Shown here piece by piece: positions 1-5,060 of a DNA stretch of 5,060 nt. Source of the stretch: Spirochaetaceae bacterium. GTDB taxonomy: Bacteria; Spirochaetota; Spirochaetia; DSM-27196; SLST01. The stretch lies in NCBI GenBank assembly GCA_007129695.1, contig SKVA01000124.1, positions 1 through 5,060 of the forward strand. Direction: 5' to 3'. The notes beneath the pieces were generated by a model. The model ran no database searches and was not told the origin of the DNA. It saw nothing but the letters and a program-made list of their open reading frames with translations. Positions within the stretch are counted from its first letter, which is position 1; every line of letters begins with the position of its first letter. Both the position numbers and the translations under genes were made by a program.

Positions 1-24
1 GAGCTGTTTCTGGACGGTCTGTGA
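1..24 (+). CDS. Possible C-terminal tail of an upstream gene (partial)
   Basis: The first reading frame gives seven residues, ELFLDGL, and then a TGA stop at 22-24, which leaves 22 bases before the ATG of the DUF192 gene. This is what the end of an upstream co-directional gene would look like, but seven codons cannot be identified. A competing reading is the third frame, which runs open from base 3 to a TGA at 48-50 and would overlap the DUF192 start as ATGA. The sequence to the left would decide between them. No function can be suggested. Confidence 0.3.
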   Translation, partial: ELFLDGL

Positions 25-46
25 CCCGAACACGTACATTCGGACG

Positions 47-499
47 ATGAGTATTCACGTCCGGACCATCGCGCTCATGCTGGTCGCCACCGCATCGTTC
101 GCATCCTGCAGGGACGACCGCAATCTGTACGAGCTACGCATCGGGAGCGTGACCTACCACGTCGAGGTCGTAGACACTCCCGAGACGCGCGAACGCGGTC
201 TGATGGAACGCGAGTCGCTCGACCCACGACACGGCATGCTCTTCGTGTTCGAAGATAGCGCGCGCCGGTCTTTCTGGATGAAGAACACGCTCATCCCGCT
301 GTCGATCGCGTACATCGACGATCGCCTCGCGATCCGGGAGATCCACAACATGGAGCCGTTGTCGCTCGAACCGGTTCCGTCGCGGCTTCCCGCGCGTTAC
401 GCGCTCGAAGTCAATCGAAACGAGTTCGACGAACTCGGGATCGGGATCGGTGCGCGCATAGTACCGTCAGAGCGGCTCCGCCGCCGCCTCTCCCGGTAA
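47..499 (+). CDS. DUF192 family lipoprotein, exported
   Basis: This is a 150-residue protein of the DUF192 family, small single-domain proteins of unknown biochemical role that are often exported. The N-terminus (residues 1-21) has one Arg, a hydrophobic stretch (about 7-19) and a Cys at 21 in the context FASC, a plausible relaxed spirochaetal lipobox. The mature protein would then be a lipid-anchored globular domain. DUF192 signatures follow: TPETRERGLM (44-53), HGMLFVF (62-68), SFWMKNTLIPL (75-85), the IHNMEP segment (99-104) and the late YALEVN (118-123). The length is normal for an exported member. ATG 47 is chosen because it gives a complete signal peptide. The frame is open to the window edge, but it has no earlier ATG, GTG or TTG within view. 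No clear Shine-Dalgarno precedes the ATG. The gene converges on xseB, with 7 bases between the two stops. Family assignment is firm; molecular function is unknown. Confidence 0.9.
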   Translation: MSIHVRTIALMLVATASFASCRDDRNLYELRIGSVTYHVEVVDTPETRERGLMERESLDPRHGMLFVFEDSARRSFWMKNTLIPLSIAYIDDRLAIREIHNMEPLSLEPVPSRLPARYALEVNRNEFDELGIGIGARIVPSERLRRRLSR

Positions 500-506
500 G
501 CGTCGG

Positions 507-749
507 CTATGAGTCGACCCCGCCGATCTCCGGAAACAGCTCAAGGACAGGTTTATCGTCGGGTAGCGTCGGTTCGTTGACCAGGCGCTCAACCTTGCGG
601 TCGATCTTCGACAGGTCCTTCTCCAGGTCTCTTGCCAGGCGTACGCCTTCCTCGAACAGATCGGCCGCCTCCTCAAGCGCGACCTCCCCGTCGCGAATCC
701 TGCCGCTGATCTGTTCGAGCCGTGCGAGTCGTTCTTCAAAGCTCTTCAC
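507..749 (-). CDS. xseB: Exodeoxyribonuclease VII small subunit
   Basis: This 80-residue protein is the small subunit of exonuclease VII. With XseA it degrades single-stranded DNA from both ends in the cytoplasm and takes part in repair. The sequence shows the family core: FEERLARLEQISGRIRDGE (residues 4-22), then LEEAADLFEEGVRLARDLEK (25-44) and an amphipathic, probably coiled-coil helix to about residue 57. The last 20 residues are an acidic and proline-containing tail. Length is typical. The start is GTG at 749. It is preferred because AAGGAG sits seven bases upstream and because it overlaps the end of xseA by 14 bases (GTGAAGAGCTTTGA), the common arrangement that couples translation of the two subunits. 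Transcription should come from the xseA side. No terminator hairpin with a T run is visible between this stop and the convergent DUF192 stop. Confidence 0.96.
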   Translation of the reverse strand: MKSFEERLARLEQISGRIRDGEVALEEAADLFEEGVRLARDLEKDLSKIDRKVERLVNEPTLPDDKPVLELFPEIGGVDS

Positions 750-1950
750 GCGAGCACTCCTTGACGTCGGCGACGATCTTCCCTCGATGGAGTTCTACCG
801 ACATAGTATCGCCGACCGCCACCGTCGACGCGTCTGTAACGACAACACCGGTCGCATCGCGCGCGATCGAATACCCGCGCGCGAGCACGCTGTACGGCGA
901 CAGCGACTCGAGCCGCTCGGTCGCGACCGTCAACCGGTGGCGCACGTCGGAGATCCGCTCGACCATCGCGTCGGATAGCTCGTCGCGCAGACGGTCAAAC
1001 TCCTGTACGACCGGTTGCGCGATCATCCAGTACGATCGGTGCAGCTCTTCGGGTGAGAACTGCCGCAGCAGCAGCCGCGCACGTCGCACGCGCTCGACGA
1101 AGCTTGCGGCGATCGCCGACCCGAGCTGCAGAACCCGAGCCGCGAGTTCCATCCGGCTCGCCGAAACCAGCTCCGCAGCCGCCGATGGCGTCGGTGCGCG
1201 CAGATCGGCCGCGAAGTCGCTCAAGGTCCAGTCGATCTCATGCCCGACCGCGGATATCACCGGAACGTCGCACGCGGCTATCGCGCGCACGACCGCTTCA
1301 TCGGAAAACGGAAGGAGATCCTCGATCGACCCACCGCCGCGCGCGACGATCACGACGTCACCGAGCCGGTGCGTCGCCGCGATCCCGATCATCCGCGCGA
1401 TAGTAGCTGCAGCGTCGTCACCCTGCACGGGCGTGGGGCAGACGGTCGCGTGCAGGCCCGCGTTGCGTCGCGCGAGCACCTGGAGAATGTCGCGCAGCGC
1501 TGCTCCGGTCGGTGATGTGACGATCGCGACGCGCTCGGGAACGAGCGGCAACGGCTTCTTCCGGTCGGCGTCAAAAAGACCCTCGGCCGCGAGCCGTTGC
1601 TTGCGTTCTTCGATCATCGCGAGGATCCGCCCGATCCCGGCAAGCTCCATCCGCTCCACGATTATCTGGTACGTCCCGCGCTTCGCGTAAACGCCGACCG
1701 ACCCGTACGCGATCACGCTTTGACCGTCGGCAGGATCAAAGCTCAGAGCCGACGCACGGCCCCGGAAGATGACCGCGCTGATCGCCGCGTCGTCGTCCTT
1801 GAGCGTGAAATAGAGGTGGCCGGTCGACGATGGCCTGACGTTCGACAGTTCGCCTTCGACCGCTACGAAGGGAAAGCGCTCCTCGAGCTCGTTCTTGATC
1901 CTTTGCGTCAGCTCGGCTACGGTGAGCGTGACGGCACGGCGGTCCGACAT
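736..1950 (-). CDS. xseA: Exodeoxyribonuclease VII large subunit
   Basis: This is the catalytic subunit of exonuclease VII, 404 residues from ATG 1950. The N-terminal OB-fold that binds single-stranded DNA spans about residues 9-105 and includes VEGELSNVRPSSTGHLYFTL. The catalytic domain starts near RVAIVTSPTGAALRDI. It carries GGGSIEDLLPFSDE (205-218), SAVGHEIDWTLSDF (233-246) and ADLRAPTPSAAAE (248-260), the conserved signature blocks of the family. A helical coiled-coil region that would bind XseB follows, then a short C-terminal segment with SPYSVLARGYSI. At 404 residues it is somewhat shorter than the E. coli protein, mainly in the helical part. The start is uncertain: ATG 1950 gives a family-like N-terminus (MSDRRAVTLTVAEL), ATG 1962 adds four residues, and TTG 1986 adds twelve and has AAGGG four bases upstream. 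None has a well-spaced Shine-Dalgarno. The frame stays open further, to 2448, but that part is antisense to the next gene and not XseA-like. It overlaps xseB by 14 bases and is divergent from the spiro-SPASM operon. Confidence 0.97.
   Translation of the reverse strand: MSDRRAVTLTVAELTQRIKNELEERFPFVAVEGELSNVRPSSTGHLYFTLKDDDAAISAVIFRGRASALSFDPADGQSVIAYGSVGVYAKRGTYQIIVERMELAGIGRILAMIEERKQRLAAEGLFDADRKKPLPLVPERVAIVTSPTGAALRDILQVLARRNAGLHATVCPTPVQGDDAAATIARMIGIAATHRLGDVVIVARGGGSIEDLLPFSDEAVVRAIAACDVPVISAVGHEIDWTLSDFAADLRAPTPSAAAELVSASRMELAARVLQLGSAIAASFVERVRRARLLLRQFSPEELHRSYWMIAQPVVQEFDRLRDELSDAMVERISDVRHRLTVATERLESLSPYSVLARGYSIARDATGVVVTDASTVAVGDTMSVELHRGKIVADVKECSREEL
757..762 (-). promoter_or_regulatory. 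Shine-Dalgarno of xseB
   Basis: On the minus strand AAGGAG lies seven bases before the GTG at 749, inside the 3' end of xseA. It is the strongest ribosome binding site in the window and fixes the xseB start. xseA has no comparable site, so xseB may be translated more efficiently than xseA. That would suit exonuclease VII, whose complex contains several small subunits per large subunit; this link is inference. Confidence 0.8.
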
Positions 1951-2031
1951 CCGTTTGAGCATAGCGGTTGACGGTGATAAACTCAATCGGCCCTTGCGGG
2001 TGAGCGGGTCGTTGTCGATAAGGAAGTGAGC
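1951..2031. promoter_or_regulatory. Divergent spacer between xseA and the spiro-SPASM operon
   Basis: These 81 bases are the only non-coding stretch of any length and must hold the promoters of both divergent transcription units, unless one promoter lies inside the opposite gene. I see TTGACG at 1968-1973 on the plus strand, which resembles a -35 box, but no matching -10 at 16-18 bases. A second pair, TTGCGG (1994-1999) and GATAAG (2017-2022), has 17-base spacing, but its -10 overlaps the ribosome binding site, so a start from it would leave no leader. An imperfect direct repeat, GTTG-n-GATAA, occurs at 1967-1980 and 2011-2021. No promoter is assigned; the regulatory role is inferred from position. 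Confidence 0.4.
2020..2024 (+). promoter_or_regulatory. Shine-Dalgarno of the spiro-SPASM gene
   Basis: AAGGA lies seven bases before ATG 2032. This settles the start in favour of that ATG over the in-frame GTG at 2026, which would sit one base after the site. Confidence 0.75.
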
Positions 2032-3528
2032 ATGATCGTCTGTCTGGTTCTGCCGACACAGCGCTACCTCACCGAAGCCGTCGGCGGTGCATCGACGATC
2101 GACCGGATCGCCGGCTACGTTCGATCGCTCGAAGGCGTAGAGCGAGTTCGCGTCATCTGTGGAAAGGATCAGGCGTCGGCCGATCTCTTCGCGCTGCTTC
2201 CGACCGACTGGGACGTCCACCGCTGCACCGACCTGCAGGAGCGATCGGTACTCGATGCTATTATCGACGCGTGCGTCGGTGACGACGATGACGTGATCGT
2301 TGCGCACGCCGATCTGCCCTTCCTGAACGTCGAGCTGACCGCGCGGCTCCTGGACCGGCACCGGACCTACCGCGCCGACTACACCTTCGCCGATGGATAC
2401 CCCGTCGGACTCGCGCCTGAGGTTGTGAACCGGCGTGTACTCGCGCATCTTGCCGGCGTCTGCCGGCCTGAACCGTTCGTCCGACAGGGACTCTTTCCGA
2501 TCGTACTTCGCGATATCAACCGGATCGACGTCGAGACCGAACTGAGCGCGACCGATCAGCGTCTACTGCGCCTGGTCCTGGCGGTCGACTCCATGGCGAA
2601 CCTGATCGTGTGCCGCGCGCTTGCCGACGGTGCGCCCGACCGGATCGACGAATGGGACGCGCACGTTGCGCGCAGCGCGGCGCAGCATCGGTCGCGGCCC
2701 CGCTTCGTCAGCATCCAGACGCTCGAACAGGAGGTGCATCGAACCGAGTACTCTCCGTACCCGCTGATGCGCACCGATGTGACCGCCCCCGGTCGCGTGA
2801 TGTCGATCGATGAGTACCGACGTATCATCGACGAGCTTGCGGACTTCGCTCCCGAGGCGGTTGTCCACCTGTCGATGTGGGGCGAGATCGCGCTCCATCC
2901 CGACGCGGTCGCGATGGTGAAGCACGTTCTCAACACCGACGCGCTTTCGGTCCTGATCGAGACATCGGGTGTCGGATGGAGCGACGCGGCGCGGTCGCAG
3001 CTGTTCGCGATCGATGACCAGCGGATGCAGGTTATCGTCGGGATCGACACGAACGACCCCGAGCTCTACCGCGAGCTGCGCGGCGTCGGGTTGGAAGAGG
3101 CTACCGGCTTCGCAGAGCAAGCGATCGAGCATCTGGCCACCCGCGCTCACGTACAGGCGGTGCGGTTCGACCGTAGCGAACCGGCGCTCGACGCGTTCTA
3201 CAGGCACTGGAAGGAGCGTACCGACAATGTCATCATCCAGAAATACGACCACTTCTGCGGGAGGCTTCCTCAGCGCCGGATCGGCGACCTGAGCCCTATC
3301 GAGCGGTTTCCGTGCTGGCGCCTGCAACGCGACCTGGCTATCCTGGTCGATGGCACGGTACCGCTGTGCCGGGAGGACATCGGTGCCGGAGAGCGGCTCG
3401 GCAACGCGCTCGTCGACGGGGTTGCGGCGGTGTGGAACAACGGCGCGGAACGCTACCGGCGCCACATTGGCGGAGAATACGACGGACTATGCGCGGGGTG
3501 CGATGAGTACTACGTCTTCTCGTTCTGA
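2032..3528 (+). CDS. Spiro-SPASM-like protein: nucleotidyltransferase-like N-terminus, cysteine-less radical-SAM-like core, SPASM domain
   Basis: This 498-residue protein appears to have three parts. Residues 1-200 look like a GT-A-type nucleotidyltransferase fold: a strand MIVCLVLP, the acidic loop AHADLPF around D94, and a YPVGLAPEVV segment. The glycine- and arginine-rich nucleotide loop normally found after the first strand is absent. Residues 224-410 resemble a radical SAM barrel, with a strand RFVSIQT, a SMWGEIALHPD segment (W283, G284, E285) in the place of the family's GGEP-like motif, and an IETSG strand. There is no cysteine from 195 to 408, so the CxxxCxxC site for the SAM-binding cluster is missing. 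Residues 409-498 match a SPASM domain: C428-x17-C446, a GERLGN element, then C487-x2-C490 near the end, with C409 also available. These could hold an auxiliary iron-sulfur cluster. The architecture fits the spirochaete 'spiro-SPASM' family as I remember it. Function is unknown. It heads an overlapping operon with a glycosyltransferase-like gene and an SpsF-like gene, suggesting a scaffold or modified role in sugar or glycan maturation (inference). Confidence 0.8.
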   Translation: MIVCLVLPTQRYLTEAVGGASTIDRIAGYVRSLEGVERVRVICGKDQASADLFALLPTDWDVHRCTDLQERSVLDAIIDACVGDDDDVIVAHADLPFLNVELTARLLDRHRTYRADYTFADGYPVGLAPEVVNRRVLAHLAGVCRPEPFVRQGLFPIVLRDINRIDVETELSATDQRLLRLVLAVDSMANLIVCRALADGAPDRIDEWDAHVARSAAQHRSRPRFVSIQTLEQEVHRTEYSPYPLMRTDVTAPGRVMSIDEYRRIIDELADFAPEAVVHLSMWGEIALHPDAVAMVKHVLNTDALSVLIETSGVGWSDAARSQLFAIDDQRMQVIVGIDTNDPELYRELRGVGLEEATGFAEQAIEHLATRAHVQAVRFDRSEPALDAFYRHWKERTDNVIIQKYDHFCGRLPQRRIGDLSPIERFPCWRLQRDLAILVDGTVPLCREDIGAGERLGNALVDGVAAVWNNGAERYRRHIGGEYDGLCAGCDEYYVFSF

Positions 3529-4459
3529 CGGCATCGCCGACAGCGCTGTCGAGTACACGGTCGTCGGACAACGAGCCGCGTCGAACTCGCGTTCGGTAAC
3601 GGCGGTCGTACTGGATCGTGGGACGCGTCAGACCCGGGCCGAAGCGCTCGCGCGGCTTGTGGAGGCGGGAGTCGGTCACGTAATCGTCGTACTCGGTCCC
3701 ACGCCTCAGTACGATGTCGAGCACCTTGCGTCGAGGCTACCGAGCGTTCAGTTTCTGCTACTGTCGCGCGACGTGACCGTTGGCGAGCGGATCAACCTTG
3801 CGATGCGCGAAAGCTCCTCACCGTATGTCCTGACGCTCTGGTCGGACATGGACCTCACCGCGATCGGTGACCGAACACTCGAGCGCGTGCGCGAGCTAGG
3901 CGTGCTGTGCTGTGTTCCGATGCTCCGCACGGACCGAAACGAGGGCATACCGTCGGTCATCGCTCCGGCGTTCTACCGGACGACGCTGCGGACGGTTCCG
4001 ACCCTGCCGTCGGCGTCGGGCGCTCCAACACTCTACGTGTTCGCGGAGACCGGGCTGTTCGATCGTGAGCGCTTTCTGTCGCTCGGCGGCTACGACCCGG
4101 CGATCCGCAACCCCTACTGGCAACGGTGCGATCTGGGGTTTCGCGCGTTCCTCTGGGGGCAGCGAATCGTCACCCTGCCGTCGCTCAGGATCACAGCCAC
4201 GCGTGAGCTGCCCGCAGACGATGCGACTCCCGATGCGGGGTACGCGCGTTTCCACCTCAAAAACCTGGCCGTCAAGTTCGTCCGGGACCAGGCACGCCTG
4301 CCGCTCTCCGCGTGGGCTGCGTTTCTTCTGCGCTCGGGGCTCACGCTTACGGAGGCTCACCGCGTGTTCCGGGACGTTCGCGCGTGGGTGCGCACCAACG
4401 GGTACCGGTTCACGCAGGATGCCCGACGCGTAACCGAGTTATGGGAACCCGGCGAATGA
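3503..4459 (+). CDS. GT-A-fold (family 2-like) glycosyltransferase-related protein
   Basis: This 318-residue protein shows the plan of a family-2-type glycosyltransferase. It has a first strand SVTAVVLDRG after a serine-rich, probably flexible leader of about 30 residues, then a strand HVIVVLG, the pattern GERINLAMRESSSPYVLTLW, and the metal/nucleotide-sugar motif D115-M-D117. The late GGYD (195-198) leads into YWQRCDLGFRAFLWG (205-219), where D210 matches the Asp before Leu of the usual EDxDL motif. The Glu-Asp pair itself reads Gln-Arg (207-208), so catalysis may differ or be lost. The C-terminal 70-80 residues are helical and basic. There is no signal peptide or membrane segment, so it should be cytoplasmic. 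ATG 3503 is the only sensible start: it overlaps the preceding gene by 26 bases, with a weak GGGG four bases upstream, and the next in-frame start is some 50 codons later. The frame upstream of 3503 is a shadow of the preceding gene. Donor and acceptor are unknown; a nucleotidyltransferase is a less likely alternative. Confidence 0.75.
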   Translation: MSTTSSRSDGIADSAVEYTVVGQRAASNSRSVTAVVLDRGTRQTRAEALARLVEAGVGHVIVVLGPTPQYDVEHLASRLPSVQFLLLSRDVTVGERINLAMRESSSPYVLTLWSDMDLTAIGDRTLERVRELGVLCCVPMLRTDRNEGIPSVIAPAFYRTTLRTVPTLPSASGAPTLYVFAETGLFDRERFLSLGGYDPAIRNPYWQRCDLGFRAFLWGQRIVTLPSLRITATRELPADDATPDAGYARFHLKNLAVKFVRDQARLPLSAWAAFLLRSGLTLTEAHRVFRDVRAWVRTNGYRFTQDARRVTELWEPGE

Positions 4460-5060
4460 CCGGGGTGTTCCTGCAGGTCAGGCTCTCGAGTTCGCGCCTT
4501 CCGCGTAAGGCGCTTCTGCGCCTTGCCGACCAAACCGTCGTCGAGCACGCGCTGAGGTCGCTTGCCCGGCTTCCCGCGGCGGTGCATTGCGTGCTGACCG
4601 ATCCGTCGAGCGCTGATGAGATCAGACCGGTCGCGCAGCGCTGCGGGTACCAGACCTTCGTCGGGAGTGAGACGAACGTCCTTGAGCGCTTTGTCGGTGC
4701 GGCGCGCGCGTTTGGCGTCGATGAGGTGGTGCGGGCGACCGGAGACAATCCGCTGGTCAGCTGGGAACTCGCGCGACTGGCGGTCGCGCTGCGCCGCCGT
4801 GAGCAGGCCGACTATGCAGCCTTCGACGGCCCTCCGCTCGGAACCGGTGTGGAGGTGGTCGCTGCAAGCGCGCTCGAGCGGGCCTTCGATTCGTCTCCGG
4901 ACGACTACGACATCGAACACGTCACCGCCTTTCTGTACCGACACCCAGAGCGGTTCACCGTCGCACGGCGGCAGGCTCCGCCGGCGTACTGCGCGCCCGA
5001 TGCCCGCGTGACGATCGACACGGCCGATGACTACGAACGGATTGGAGCGATCTTCGCGGC
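4456..5060 (+). CDS. SpsF-like cytidylyltransferase (partial, cut by window end)
   Basis: The 201 visible residues match the SpsF/CMP-sugar cytidylyltransferase family, cytoplasmic enzymes that activate acidic or related sugars with CTP for surface glycans. The CTP loop is QVRLSSSRLPRK (7-18), corresponding to the QARxxSxRLPxK pattern. Further marks are the metal-binding GDNPL (96-100), PLGTGVEVV (127-135), DIEHVTAF (152-159) and the terminal VTIDTADDY block (185-193). In SpsF relatives the residues before EHVT are usually Arg-containing, but here they are Asp-Ile. Only some 40-50 residues should be missing to the right. The ATG overlaps the stop of the glycosyltransferase-like gene as ATGA, with TGGGA nine bases upstream, so translation is probably coupled. 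GTG 4465 is a less likely start. The sugar cannot be told from sequence. The gene symbol spsF is withheld because this broad family has several roles. Confidence 0.87.
   Translation, partial: MTGVFLQVRLSSSRLPRKALLRLADQTVVEHALRSLARLPAAVHCVLTDPSSADEIRPVAQRCGYQTFVGSETNVLERFVGAARAFGVDEVVRATGDNPLVSWELARLAVALRRREQADYAAFDGPPLGTGVEVVAASALERAFDSSPDDYDIEHVTAFLYRHPERFTVARRQAPPAYCAPDARVTIDTADDYERIGAIFA

Noticed and set aside
480..540. Possible bidirectional terminator between the convergent DUF192 and xseB genes
   Set aside because: No convincing GC stem with a T run on either strand; only short chance complementarities.
722..1690. A 322-codon open frame on the plus strand opposite xseA
   Set aside because: Its product is Ser/Arg/Ala-rich with no recognisable domain, as expected for the complement of a GC-rich gene; the minus strand encodes a clear XseA.
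1951..2448. N-terminal extension of the xseA frame up to 2448
   Set aside because: It is antisense to the spiro-SPASM gene, and XseA homology begins near base 1930. The family-like start is ATG 1950 or 1962.
2563..3465. A 300-codon open frame on the minus strand opposite the spiro-SPASM gene
   Set aside because: Low-complexity Arg/Val/Asp-rich translation without motifs; the plus strand has a ribosome binding site and recognisable domains.
3350..3502. Earlier start for the glycosyltransferase-like gene
   Set aside because: It would overlap the SPASM coding region by about 180 bases, and its translation is not glycosyltransferase-like. ATG 3503 gives a sensible start.
2032..3528. Peptide-modifying radical SAM system (RiPP maturase) with a precursor peptide
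   Set aside because: The SAM-cluster cysteines are absent, and no small precursor-like gene is visible beside it within the window.
4357..4944. A 195-codon open frame on the minus strand opposite the SpsF-like gene
   Set aside because: Shadow frame; the plus strand carries conserved cytidylyltransferase motifs.

Overview
The window is GC-rich bacterial DNA, densely coded on both strands, with no RNA genes, insertion sequences, CRISPR arrays or phage features that I can see. It most likely comes from a spirochaete of the Spirochaetaceae type. The main clue is the central gene, whose architecture fits the spirochaete-restricted 'spiro-SPASM' family: a nucleotidyltransferase-like front, a radical-SAM-like middle without its cysteine motif, and a C-terminal SPASM domain. 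The assignment is from memory of that family and has not been searched. Genus cannot be given.

Layout. (1) Bases 1-24 may be the tail of an upstream gene. (2) Bases 47-499, plus strand: a small DUF192 lipoprotein. (3) Bases 507-749 and 736-1950, minus strand: xseB and xseA, the two subunits of exonuclease VII. The order of transcription is xseA then xseB, the genes overlap by 14 bases, and xseB has a strong ribosome binding site. The DUF192 gene and xseB converge with only 7 bases between their stops. (4) Bases 1951-2031: a short divergent spacer that must serve both xseA and the next operon. (5) Bases 2032 to the end, plus strand: three overlapping genes. These are the spiro-SPASM protein (498 aa), a GT-A-fold glycosyltransferase-like protein (318 aa, 26-base overlap) and an SpsF-like cytidylyltransferase (ATGA overlap, cut by the window end).

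The left half is housekeeping: DNA repair by exonuclease VII and an exported DUF192 protein. The right half looks like part of a pathway that makes or attaches an activated sugar. SpsF-like enzymes activate acidic or modified sugars with CMP, and a glycosyltransferase could transfer the product. The spiro-SPASM protein keeps four cysteines that could hold an auxiliary iron-sulfur cluster, but it has no cysteine at all across the radical-SAM-like segment. It is therefore the most interesting item: apparently a doubly degenerate enzyme fixed at the head of a sugar-modification operon. No stretch over 300 bases lacks a gene.
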